From the NCBI RefSeq assembly GCF_965205175.1, contig NZ_OZ242038.1, positions 1,736,001 to 1,800,000 on the forward strand: 64,000 bases of DNA, read 5' to 3'. This DNA is from Poriferisodalis sp965205175 (GTDB taxonomy: Bacteria > Actinomycetota > Acidimicrobiia > Acidimicrobiales > Poriferisodalaceae). Both the position numbers and the translations under genes were made by a program. Under the pieces are notes generated by a model. It had not been told where the DNA came from. It saw only the letters and a list, made by a program, of their open reading frames with translations, and did not search any database. Every line of letters starts with the position of its first letter. The stretch's first letter is position 1. This document shows, one piece after another, positions 44,772 to 53,472 of the stretch.

Positions 44772-47057
44772 ATGACGACATCGGGATTCGACGGTCGACG
44801 CGAGGATGAGCCGCTGCTGCGAGGCTGCGGCACCTACATCGACGGGCTCGATGTCCCCGAGCTGGCCGGCGCCGCGCACGCCGCCTTCGTGCGCTCGGCC
44901 GAGGCCCACGCGCGGCTCGCCTCGGTAGACGTCACCGAGGCTCGGGCGGCCGACGGCGTGGTCGCCGTGTATCTCGGGCCCGAGGTGGACGGCTGGCCGT
45001 TCCCGCCGCGGCTTCCGTCGATGAACCGCGATCTGTGGCGGCCCCTGATGGCCGCCGACACCGTCCGCTTCGTCGGCGAGCCCATCGCCGTGGTGGTCGC
45101 CGAGACCCGCGCCGCTGCCGTGGACGCCGCCGAGCTGGTCGTCGTGGACTACGAGCCGCTGCCGCCAGTGGTGGACCTCGATGCCAGTCTCGCCGGCGAG
45201 ACCTTGGTGCATGAGCACGCCGGCACCAACGTGGCACTGGCTTGGGAGCTTGCCGAGCTGCCGAGCGAGGTGTGGGACGGCTGCGACGTGACCGTGGAGT
45301 TCGACCTGTGGCATCCGCGGCTCGGTCCGCACCCCATCGAGCCGCTGTCCGGCGCCTCGCGCTGGGGTCCCGACGGTCGCTGCACCGCTTGGGTGTGCTC
45401 GCAGCGACCGGCGGGCGCCAAGCACGTCATCGAGACGCTGCTCGGCCTCGAACACGGCACCGTGCGGGCCATCTCGCCCGACGTCGGCGGCGGCTTCGGC
45501 GCCAAGGGCGGCTGGGGCTGCTATCCCGAAGACGTCGTGGTGGCGTGGGCGGCACGCCGGCTGGACCGACCGATTCGCTGGGCACAAACCCGCTCGGAGG
45601 CCTCCCTGGCGATGGGCCATGGGCGAGCATCACGTCACCGGGTCCGCATCGGCGGCAACCTCGACGGCACCATCGTGGCCTACTCGGTGGACGCCCTCCA
45701 AGACAGCGGGGCCTTTCCGGCGATGGGCACGAACGTCACGACGAACCTGCGCAACAGCGGCACCGGCGTCTACGACATCGCGCACGCCACACTGCGCGGC
45801 ACTTCGGTGGTCACCAACACCACCCCCACGGTGGCCTTCCGGGGCGCCGGTCGCCCCGAGGCCGCGTGCTCAATCGAACGAGCCGTGGATCGGTTCGCTG
45901 CGGCGATCGGCCGCGATCCGCTGCAGGTGCGACTCGCCAACCTGGTGCCCGCGGACCGGTTCCCCTACCGCACGGCTGTGGGTGCCACCTACGACAGCGG
46001 CAACTACACCGATGCACTGCTGATGGCAGCAGAGCTGGCCGACTACGACGGCCTGCGGGCAGAGCAGACCGCTCGCCGATCAGCCGGAGTCGGCGACAGC
46101 GACGGCGACACGCTGCTCGGCATCGGCGTGAGCTGCACCACCGAGGTGACCGGCGGCGGCGAAGGCGAGCGCGCGACGGCGTTGCTGCTCGAAGACGGCA
46201 CCGTCGAGGTGGTGGTGGGAACGTCGCCTCACGGTCAAGGTCACGAGACGACGTTCGCTCCCGTCGTGGCCACGCAGCTCGGCCTCGACGCCGCGCAGGT
46301 GGTCATCTCGCACGACGATTCGGATCGCTCGCCCGTCGGCGGAGGCACCATCGGCTCCCGCTCCGCGCAGCTCGGAGGCTCAGCGGCTCACGGTGCCGCG
46401 GTCAAGCTGGTCGCAGCAGCCCGTGAGCGTGCCGCGGCGCTGCTCGAAGCTGATCCCGGCGACATCGTGCTCGACGCCGATCGCGGCCGGTTGCACGTGA
46501 TCGGAACGCCGGCCCGCTCGCTTGGCTGGTCCGATCTGGCTGCCGAGGGCGAGCTGCGTGCCGAGCATCACTTCCGGCCAGAGGGCGGGGCGGGCTCGTT
46601 CTCGTTCGGCGCTTGCGTCGCGGCGGTGGAGGTCGATGCCGCGACCGGCGAGGTCGCTCTTCGGCGCCTGCTCAGCGTCGACGATGCCGGAGTGATCTTG
46701 CAGCCGGTGCTGGCGCACGGGCAAGTACACGGCGGTTTGGCGCTGGCGGTCGGCGCGGCGCTGTACGAGCAGATGCGCTACGACGACCACGCCAACCCGA
46801 TCACCGTCGGCCTCGCCGACTACGCCATGCCCTCAGCCGCAGAGCTGCCGTTCTTCGAGACACACGAGACGGTGACGCCGTCGCCGCTGAATCCTCTGGG
46901 CGTCAAAGGCATCGGCGAGTCGGGCACGGTCGTGGCCACGCCCGCGATCCACAGCGCCGTGCTCGACGCGCTGTCGCCGCATGGCGTCGAGCATCTCGAT
47001 CTACCGCTCACCCCGGAGAAGATCTGGCGGGCTCTGCAGCGTTCAGCGGCGGCGTGA
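44772..47057 (+). CDS. Molybdopterin-binding large subunit, xanthine dehydrogenase/CoxL family
   Basis: 761 residues. N-terminal a/b-hammerhead domain ('VRFVGEPIAVVVAETRAAA'), then the molybdenum-cofactor domain with 'DVGGGFGAKGGWG', 'VAFRGAGRPEAACSIERAVD', 'GTSPHGQGHETTF', 'GGGTIGSRSAQLGG' and the catalytic Glu in 'GVKGIGESGTVVATP'. Hydroxylates aldehydes, purines or other aromatic carbons next to a heteroatom. The 'AFRGAGR' active-site loop is not the Cys-containing loop of true CO dehydrogenase. The FAD and 2Fe-2S subunits that normally accompany it are not adjacent. The last 50 bp overlap the convergent LLM gene. Confidence 0.85.
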   Translation: MTTSGFDGRREDEPLLRGCGTYIDGLDVPELAGAAHAAFVRSAEAHARLASVDVTEARAADGVVAVYLGPEVDGWPFPPRLPSMNRDLWRPLMAADTVRFVGEPIAVVVAETRAAAVDAAELVVVDYEPLPPVVDLDASLAGETLVHEHAGTNVALAWELAELPSEVWDGCDVTVEFDLWHPRLGPHPIEPLSGASRWGPDGRCTAWVCSQRPAGAKHVIETLLGLEHGTVRAISPDVGGGFGAKGGWGCYPEDVVVAWAARRLDRPIRWAQTRSEASLAMGHGRASRHRVRIGGNLDGTIVAYSVDALQDSGAFPAMGTNVTTNLRNSGTGVYDIAHATLRGTSVVTNTTPTVAFRGAGRPEAACSIERAVDRFAAAIGRDPLQVRLANLVPADRFPYRTAVGATYDSGNYTDALLMAAELADYDGLRAEQTARRSAGVGDSDGDTLLGIGVSCTTEVTGGGEGERATALLLEDGTVEVVVGTSPHGQGHETTFAPVVATQLGLDAAQVVISHDDSDRSPVGGGTIGSRSAQLGGSAAHGAAVKLVAAARERAAALLEADPGDIVLDADRGRLHVIGTPARSLGWSDLAAEGELRAEHHFRPEGGAGSFSFGACVAAVEVDAATGEVALRRLLSVDDAGVILQPVLAHGQVHGGLALAVGAALYEQMRYDDHANPITVGLADYAMPSAAELPFFETHETVTPSPLNPLGVKGIGESGTVVATPAIHSAVLDALSPHGVEHLDLPLTPEKIWRALQRSAAA

Positions 47058-48237
47058 AGCCAGACTTGGGGGTACCGGCGCCCTCCAGCGCTGCGGCCGC
47101 TCGCTCATTCTCGAAGATCTTCGCCAAGATCGCCTTGCCGGCGCGGTCGAAGTACTCCCGGTTGGCAATCACATGCTCGTTTGACTCGACCATCGGGGCC
47201 AGCTGACCGTTGACCGCCGGGATGACGTGCCGCGCCACTAGGTCCCAGCTGCGGAACATGGCTTCGGGTTCGGCCCAGTCATTCACGAACCCCATCATCA
47301 CGCCGAATCCGCCGGTGATCTCCTGCATCAGCAGGATGTTCTCGATGAGGTCGTCCGGCGTGCCGATGACGCCAGCTGAGGTGTCCGGGTTGGCGTAGAA
47401 GTCGATCGCTTCGGCCGTCGACGACAACGGCTGGAGTCCCGGACGTTGCAGCGTGGCGACGTTGTAGTCGTTGTGCCACTGCAGCAGGCCGTGCTCGACG
47501 TCGCGGCGAGCTTGGTCCCGTGTGCGTGCAACGTGGAAGTTGAACATCACCCGCCAGTCCGCCCGGTTCACCGTGCCGTCGTGCTTCGCGGCGGCGTCCT
47601 CGGCGAAGCTCCACTGCAGCGGCAGCGATGCCAAGCCTTCGGTGGACATGGAGCCGACCGACAGCACACCGAGGCTGTGCTTGCCTGCCAGCGTCATGCC
47701 CGACGGGCTGATCATGGACGCCGTCGCCATCGGGATCTGGCGCTGGTAGGGCAGGATCTGCAGCTTCGCGTCGTACATCTGGAACCAGTCGCATTCATAG
47801 GTGAAGCGCTCGCCGCCGGCCAGCAGCCGCTGGATGACCGGAATGGCCTCGTCTTGGCGATCTCTCAGCACCATCGGGTCGATGCCCAGCGTGTGGGCGT
47901 CGGACGGCAACGCACCCGGCCCGGTGCCCAGCATCGCCCGCCCGAAGCTCATCTGGTCCAGCTGGACGATGCGCTGGGCGACGTTGAAGGGGTGGTGGTA
48001 GGGGATCGAGGTGACGCCGGTTCCCAGCATGATGCGCCCGGTGCGCACCGCGGCGGCAGCGAGGAACATCTCCGGCGAGCCGATGGTCTCCCAGCCGGTC
48101 GAGTGATGCTCGCCGCACCAGAACTCGTCGAAGCCCAGCCGGTCGAGGTGTACCACGAGGTCCAGGTCCCGCTGCAACTGCAGTGCGGGACTCTCGCCGG
48201 GCAGGTGATGCGGTGCCAGGAATGCTGCGAATCTCAC
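47008..48237 (-). CDS. LLM-class flavin-dependent monooxygenase
   Basis: 409 residues. 'GFDEFWCGEHHSTGWETIGSP' region (35-55) and 'TSIPYHHPFNVAQRIVQLDQMS' (76-97) mark the long bacterial-luciferase-like group that includes limonene monooxygenase and alkane/nitrilotriacetate monooxygenases. It uses reduced flavin supplied by a separate reductase, which is not in this window. 'GTGVTS' and 'IGTPDDLIENILLMQE' are further family marks. Its position next to sulfatases and a TauD-like dioxygenase suggests a part in degrading an organic sulfur or lipid compound; the substrate is unknown. Confidence 0.82.
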   Translation of the reverse strand: MRFAAFLAPHHLPGESPALQLQRDLDLVVHLDRLGFDEFWCGEHHSTGWETIGSPEMFLAAAAVRTGRIMLGTGVTSIPYHHPFNVAQRIVQLDQMSFGRAMLGTGPGALPSDAHTLGIDPMVLRDRQDEAIPVIQRLLAGGERFTYECDWFQMYDAKLQILPYQRQIPMATASMISPSGMTLAGKHSLGVLSVGSMSTEGLASLPLQWSFAEDAAAKHDGTVNRADWRVMFNFHVARTRDQARRDVEHGLLQWHNDYNVATLQRPGLQPLSSTAEAIDFYANPDTSAGVIGTPDDLIENILLMQEITGGFGVMMGFVNDWAEPEAMFRSWDLVARHVIPAVNGQLAPMVESNEHVIANREYFDRAGKAILAKIFENERAAAALEGAGTPKSGFTPPLNAAEPARSSPG

Positions 48238-48261
48238 GGCCGCGACGCTACCGATGCGCGT

Positions 48262-50181
48262 TCACGGCTCGATGAGCGCTGCCGGAGCGAGGCGGGTGAG
48301 ACTGCCCAGCAGCGAGTACACGAGTTCGGCGTCGCCGTCGATCTCGGCACCCGACAGTGCATCGGCATCGTCGAGCGCGGCGGCCAGCGTCGCCCGGTCG
48401 GTACGCACCGAAGCTGCCGCGTCCGGGTCGGCGACGTGTGCTCGATGATGGATCGCTGAGCGTCCCACGCCGAGCACGTGGTGCTCGCCCAGGTCGCTCA
48501 GATGCAGATTGATCGTGAACGGCCCGGCGGTGAACGCGTCCGGGTCGAACCGTACGCCGATGACGTCGATGAAGTGCTCGGCGGTCATCGCGCCGGACAT
48601 GTCGCGTGTCGGCACCCGGCGCCACGTGGGCGACCCCTGTCGCAGCTCCTGTGCGCCCATCAGGTAGGCGTTGCGCCACGTGGCAGATTCGGACTGGTAG
48701 CCGAGCTGCTCGAGCGCATCGGCCTGCAGCAGGCGGGCTGTCCGGTTGGACGGATCCGCGAACACCACATGGTTGACGACCTCGGCCACCCAGCGGTACT
48801 CGCCGCGGTCGAAGCACTCGCGGGCCCGCTCCAGCACCGCGTCGGCGCCGCCCATGAACTCGACGTAGTTGGCGCCCGCTGCGGCCGGCGGCAGCGGATC
48901 CAGGTTGGCCGGGTTGCCGTCGTACCAGCCCAGGTAGCGGTTGTAGACCGAGCGGCAGTTGTGCGACACCGTGCCGTAGTAGCCGCGGACGTGCGACTGG
49001 TCGAACTCCGAGGGCAGCGCCAGCTGCGCGGCGATCTCGGTCGGTCGGCGCCCCAGGTTGGCCAGACGCATGGTCTGGTCGTGCATCCAGCGGTAGACGT
49101 CGCGCTGCATCGACAGGAACGCCCGCACGTCTGGGTTGCCGAATCGGGGCCAGTGGTGGCTGGCGAACATGACCTCGGTGCCGTCGCACCACAGGTCGAT
49201 GGCTTGCTGGATGTACTTGCTCCACGCGAGCGCGTCACGCGTCTGAGCGCCGCGGATGGGGTACAGGTTGTGCAGTGTGTGCGTGCAGTTCTCGGCCATG
49301 CACAGCAACCGCTTGTCCGGGAACCAGAAGTTCATCTCGGCGGGGGCCTCGGCATCGGGCGTGTACTGGAAGACGATCCTGATGCCGCTGAGCGTGCGTT
49401 CCTCGCCGGTGTGCTCGATGGTGTCGGTGGGCGCCAGCAGGTCGGAGCGGGCCATGCCCACTGTCGTGCCCAGGCCGCAGTCCACATGGCCGCGGGGACC
49501 GGGCGCCAGCAGCGGTCCGAACTGGTACGCGGCGCGCCGACCCATGATCGGCCCGGCGATCACGAACTCGCTCACGACTTCTTCGAGGAACCCGTCGGGT
49601 GCCACGATCTGCACGTCGCCGCGGGCCACGGCCTCGGCGCTGGTGACGCCCAGCACGCCGCCGAAGTGGTCCACATGGGAGTGGGTGTAGATGATCGAGT
49701 TCACGGGCCGCGCGCCCAGCGTGCGGTTGGCCAGCTCCAGTGCAGCCGCGGCCGCGGGCGCATTGGTGAGCGGGTCGATGATCAGCCAGCCGTCGGCGCC
49801 GGCCAGGAACGTGATGTTGGCGATGTCGTAGCCGCGCACCTGCCACACGTCCGGCGCGACTTCGAACAGGCCGTGGCGCGCATTGAGGCGGGCTTGGCGC
49901 CACAGTCCGGGATGCACCGAGGGCGGCGCGTCCGGGGACTCGCTCACGAAGGCGTGACGGGCCACGTCGTACACGACGTGATCGTCCATCGTGACTCTGC
50001 CGTCGTCGAGCTGCGCGATCAACCCGCGGGAGGCTCGCTCGAAATCTCCCGGATCGTCGAAGGAGATCATCGCGGCGGCCGCCGCCCGGTTGGCCGCGAC
50101 GGTGACGTCCGTGGGCGCTTTGGGCTGCGGCGGCTCGTCGTCGCGGGCAGTGTTGGAGTTCGAGGCTGCGGGCACAGCCAA
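48262..50181 (-). CDS. MBL-fold alkyl (SDS-type) sulfatase
   Basis: 639 residues. Metallo-beta-lactamase domain with the zinc motif 'YTHSHVDHFGG' (about residues 168-178), 'FMGG'-type late elements, a central dimerisation region, and a C-terminal sterol-carrier-like domain ('FTINLHLSDLGE'). This is the layout of SdsA1-type enzymes, which split primary or secondary alkyl sulfates to alcohol and sulfate. The N-terminal segment is low complexity and no clear export signal is seen. Divergent from the TauD-like gene, with only 67 bp between the two starts. Confidence 0.92.
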   Translation of the reverse strand: MAVPAASNSNTARDDEPPQPKAPTDVTVAANRAAAAAMISFDDPGDFERASRGLIAQLDDGRVTMDDHVVYDVARHAFVSESPDAPPSVHPGLWRQARLNARHGLFEVAPDVWQVRGYDIANITFLAGADGWLIIDPLTNAPAAAAALELANRTLGARPVNSIIYTHSHVDHFGGVLGVTSAEAVARGDVQIVAPDGFLEEVVSEFVIAGPIMGRRAAYQFGPLLAPGPRGHVDCGLGTTVGMARSDLLAPTDTIEHTGEERTLSGIRIVFQYTPDAEAPAEMNFWFPDKRLLCMAENCTHTLHNLYPIRGAQTRDALAWSKYIQQAIDLWCDGTEVMFASHHWPRFGNPDVRAFLSMQRDVYRWMHDQTMRLANLGRRPTEIAAQLALPSEFDQSHVRGYYGTVSHNCRSVYNRYLGWYDGNPANLDPLPPAAAGANYVEFMGGADAVLERARECFDRGEYRWVAEVVNHVVFADPSNRTARLLQADALEQLGYQSESATWRNAYLMGAQELRQGSPTWRRVPTRDMSGAMTAEHFIDVIGVRFDPDAFTAGPFTINLHLSDLGEHHVLGVGRSAIHHRAHVADPDAAASVRTDRATLAAALDDADALSGAEIDGDAELVYSLLGSLTRLAPAALIEP

Positions 50182-50248
50182 TCTCTAGCAGAACGTCGGC
50201 GCGGCGGCTTCGTTGACTCGCGGGCGCAGAGCGGCTAGAACTCAGCAG

Positions 50249-51088
50249 ATGAGCTTCACCGTGACGCCCACCGGTGCGGCGCTGGGCGCCTTCGTTTCGG
50301 ACATTCGCCTCAGCGAGATCGGGGCGGCCGAGGGCCGCGGCCTCATCGAAGCGCTCGGCGAGCACGGAGTGTTGTTCTTCCGCGGCCAGGAGCTGTCGCC
50401 GGCTGAGCACATTGCGTTCGCCCGCTCGCTGGGCGAGATCGACACCAATGCGTTCTTCGCTCCCAACGAGGACTTCCCCGAGATTGCCGAGGTGCGCACC
50501 CGCCCCGAGAACGCCTACGTGATCGGTGAGGCGTGGCACACCGACCACTCCTATGAGACTGCGCCGGCGCTCGGCTCCATCTTGGTGGCGCGCCGTCTTC
50601 CGTCGCGCGGCGGCGACACGGCCTTCAGCTCCATGTACGCCGCCTATGAAGCGTTGTCGGACGGCATGAAGGCCACGCTGGGCGGACTGCGGGCGGTGCA
50701 TTCCTCGTACGAGGCGTTCGGCGTGGGCCTGTCGAAGCTGCCCGAGTCCGAGCGCAACGAGCGCTTCAAGGACAGCTACCCCTTCGGCCCCGACGTCGTG
50801 CATCCGGTGGTCATCTCCCATCCGGTGAGCGGCCGAGCGGCGCTGTACGTGAACCGCTCGTTCACGACCCGCTTCGACGAGTGGACCGTACACGAGAGCC
50901 GTCCGCTGCTCGAGTTCTTGTTCGAGCACGGTGCCAGCGTCGAGTTCACCTATCGGTTCAGGTGGGCGCCGGGTTCGGTGGCGATCTGGGACAACCGCTG
51001 CACGTGGCACAAGGCGTTGAACGACTATCGCGGCGAGTCCCGCTTGATGCATCGGATCACGCTCAAGGGCTGCGCGCTGGCCGCGTAG
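50249..51088 (+). CDS. TauD/TfdA-family Fe(II)/2-oxoglutarate dioxygenase
   Basis: 279 residues from ATG 50249. Iron ligands H and D in 'EAWHTDHSYETAPALGS', the second His and the 2-oxoglutarate Arg in 'IWDNRCTWHKALNDYRG' and 'RLMHRITLKG'. Members hydroxylate the carbon next to sulfonate, sulfate ester or aryloxy groups, releasing sulfite, sulfate or phenol. Flanked by two sulfatases, so an alkyl-sulfate or taurine-like substrate is likely. A TAGAAC box is 8 nt upstream. Confidence 0.9.
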   Translation: MSFTVTPTGAALGAFVSDIRLSEIGAAEGRGLIEALGEHGVLFFRGQELSPAEHIAFARSLGEIDTNAFFAPNEDFPEIAEVRTRPENAYVIGEAWHTDHSYETAPALGSILVARRLPSRGGDTAFSSMYAAYEALSDGMKATLGGLRAVHSSYEAFGVGLSKLPESERNERFKDSYPFGPDVVHPVVISHPVSGRAALYVNRSFTTRFDEWTVHESRPLLEFLFEHGASVEFTYRFRWAPGSVAIWDNRCTWHKALNDYRGESRLMHRITLKGCALAA

Positions 51089-51151
51089 TTCCGGCAGCGC
51101 CTTCCGGCGGCTCGCACGCTGCGGAGACCGTCGTCGTGCTAGACGAAGGCA

Positions 51152-53431
51152 ATGCGAGATCGCGCACGCCCCCGTATCACTGCCGCCGAACGAGAGCCGA
51201 GCTGGGCGCCGCGGCCGGCACCGCCGCAAGGCGCGCCCAACGTCGTGGTGATCGTGCTCGACGACACCGGGTTCGCGCATCTGGGCTGCTACGGCAGCGA
51301 CATCGAGACGCCGAACATCGACCGGCTCGCGGCAGGCGGGCTGCGCTACACCAACTTCCACACCACGGCGCTGTGCTCGCCCACGCGGGCGTGCCTGCTC
51401 AGCGGTCGCAATCACCACTCGGTCGGCATGCGGTTCCTGTCGAACGTGGACACCGGCTTCTCCAACTGCCGCGGGGTGATCGCGCCGTCGGCCGCCACGT
51501 TCGCGCAGGTGCTGTCGGGCCACGGCTACGCCACGTTCGCGCTGGGCAAGTGGCATCTGGCCAACTTGGAGGACTGCGGGCCGGCGGGGCCGTTCGACCA
51601 TTGGCCGCTGCGTCGTGGCTTCGACCGCTTCTACGGCTTCCTCGGCGGCGCCACCGATCAGTACTCGCCGGAGCTGGTCATCGACCATCATCCGGTCGAC
51701 CCGCCGAGCCGGCCCGGCTACCACCTCTCTGAGGACTTGGCGGACCAGGCCATCTCGATGATCGCTGCGCAGCAGGCCACCGCGCCGTCGCGCAAGTTCC
51801 TGGCCTACCTGGCCTTCGGCGCCACACATTCCCCGCACCAGGCCCCGCAGCAGTATCTGGACAAGTACCGAGGCCGATTCGACGACGGCTGGGACATCGT
51901 GCGGGCGCGGTGGTTCGCGCGCCAACAGGCGCTCGGCGTGGTGCCCGCAGACGCGGAGCTGTCTCCGCGCAATCCGGGGGTGGCGCCCTGGGCGGAGCTC
52001 GACGCGGACCATCGGCGTCTCTACTGCCGGATGCAGGAGGCCTTCGCCGCGTTCCTGGACCACACCGACGACCAGATCGGACGGCTGATCGACTGGCTGG
52101 AGTCGGCCCGGCTGCTCGACGACACGCTGATCGTGCTGCTGAGCGACAACGGCGCCTCCCAAGAAGGCGGACGCCACGGCCTGGTCAACGAGAACGTGTT
52201 CTTCAACCGCCGGCGAGCCGAGGTGGCCGACATGATGCCGCACATCGACGAGATCGGCGGACCCAACCTGTACAACAACTACCCGTGGGGCTGGGCGCAG
52301 GCCGGCAACACGCCGCTGCGCTTCTACAAGCAGAACACCTACGAGGGCGGCATCCGCGACCCGCTGATCGTTCACTGGCCGAGCGGGATCGCCGACGCGG
52401 GCGGTGTTCGCGACCAGTACCACCACGTCATCGACGTGATGCCCACGATCCTCGACGTGGTGGGCGTGGACCCGCCGGCCGAGTTCGGCGGCATCGCCCA
52501 GCAGCCGGTGGAGGGCGTGAGCATGGCGCCGACGTTCGAGGCCGCCGCTGCGCACGCTCCCTCGGCTCGCACGGTCCAGTACTACGAGATGCTCGGTCAC
52601 CGGGCCATCTACGCGGGCGGCTGGAAGGCCGTCACCATGCACCGTCAAGGGACGCCGTTCGAGTCCGACGAGTGGGCCCTGTACGACACCCGCAGCGACT
52701 TCGCTGAGATCCACGACTTGGCCCAGACCCACCCGGACAAACTGCGCGAACTCATCGAGCTGTGGTGGCACGAGGCCGACAAGCACAACGTCTTGCCGCT
52801 CGACGACCGCGGCGTGGAGCTGTTCGTGCTGCGCCGACCGGGCGCCGACGCCGAGCAGGCTGTCCAGCGATTCCCGGCCGGCGTGCCGCATCTCGACCGC
52901 TTCAAGGCGCCCGACGTGCGCAATCGCTCCTTCGAGATCGTGGCGTCGGTGGACACCGCGCCAGTCGATGTCGGCTCGGGCGCGGACGGTGTGCTGGTGG
53001 CCAGCGGGTCGCGCAGCGGCGGGCTGGTGCTCTACGTCGAGGGCGGCCGCCTGACGTTCGAGTACAACTGCCTCGGCCGGCCGTACGTTGTGCGGGCGGA
53101 CCGGCCCGTGCCCTCAGGCGAATGCGAACTCGGCGTGCGCTACCGCAAGCATGACGAACACGCCGGCGTGGCGACGCTGTGGCAGCGCGACGGTGCCGCT
53201 GGCCACACGGTCGAGCTGGGCGCGGTCGAGCTGTCCACGATGCCCTTCCGGCAGTCCCTGTACGGCATGGACGTCGGTCGCGATCTCGGTCCCACCGTGA
53301 GCACTGCTTACGACGGGCCCAACGAGTTTGCCGGAGTGCTGCGCTGGGTCGAGTTCCGGCTGCACGACGACCGTGCCGACCTGCGAGCCGCGGCCGCAGT
53401 GGAAGCCGAGAACGCGCTGGTAGACCAGTAG
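51152..53431 (+). CDS. Arylsulfatase (type I, formylglycine-dependent)
   Basis: 759 residues. Metal-binding 'NVVVIVLDDTGFAHLGCYG', the formylglycine motif 'CSPTRACLLSGR' whose Cys is converted to the active aldehyde, 'GKWHLANLEDCGPAGPFDHWP' region and 'LSDNGASQEGG'. The ~150-residue C-terminal extension ('GGLVLYVEGGRLTFEYNCLG') is the beta domain of large AtsA-like sulfatases. No signal peptide is apparent. A formylglycine-generating enzyme is required but not encoded here. Follows the TauD-like gene by 63 bp. Confidence 0.94.
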   Translation: MRDRARPRITAAEREPSWAPRPAPPQGAPNVVVIVLDDTGFAHLGCYGSDIETPNIDRLAAGGLRYTNFHTTALCSPTRACLLSGRNHHSVGMRFLSNVDTGFSNCRGVIAPSAATFAQVLSGHGYATFALGKWHLANLEDCGPAGPFDHWPLRRGFDRFYGFLGGATDQYSPELVIDHHPVDPPSRPGYHLSEDLADQAISMIAAQQATAPSRKFLAYLAFGATHSPHQAPQQYLDKYRGRFDDGWDIVRARWFARQQALGVVPADAELSPRNPGVAPWAELDADHRRLYCRMQEAFAAFLDHTDDQIGRLIDWLESARLLDDTLIVLLSDNGASQEGGRHGLVNENVFFNRRRAEVADMMPHIDEIGGPNLYNNYPWGWAQAGNTPLRFYKQNTYEGGIRDPLIVHWPSGIADAGGVRDQYHHVIDVMPTILDVVGVDPPAEFGGIAQQPVEGVSMAPTFEAAAAHAPSARTVQYYEMLGHRAIYAGGWKAVTMHRQGTPFESDEWALYDTRSDFAEIHDLAQTHPDKLRELIELWWHEADKHNVLPLDDRGVELFVLRRPGADAEQAVQRFPAGVPHLDRFKAPDVRNRSFEIVASVDTAPVDVGSGADGVLVASGSRSGGLVLYVEGGRLTFEYNCLGRPYVVRADRPVPSGECELGVRYRKHDEHAGVATLWQRDGAAGHTVELGAVELSTMPFRQSLYGMDVGRDLGPTVSTAYDGPNEFAGVLRWVEFRLHDDRADLRAAAAVEAENALVDQ

Positions 53432-53442
53432 CGCCGCACCGC

Positions 53443-53469
53443 CAGCGCCCTCGTCTTCGGGTGGCGCTG
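53443..53469. terminator. Hairpin between convergent arylsulfatase and P450 genes
   Basis: CAGCGCC (53443-53449) / GGCGCTG (53463-53469), a 7-bp stem in the 41-bp gap between two converging stop codons; could serve both strands. Confidence 0.45.
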
Positions 53470-53472
53470 CGT

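Noticed and set aside
44772..47057. Carbon monoxide dehydrogenase large subunit
   Set aside because: The active-site loop reads AFRGAGR rather than the Cys-containing loop of form I CoxL, and coxS/coxM are absent.
49235..52891. A 1,200-codon open frame on the minus strand across the alkylsulfatase, dioxygenase and arylsulfatase genes
   Set aside because: It is a shadow of the sulfatase and TauD-like genes; those have intact catalytic motifs and this frame has none.
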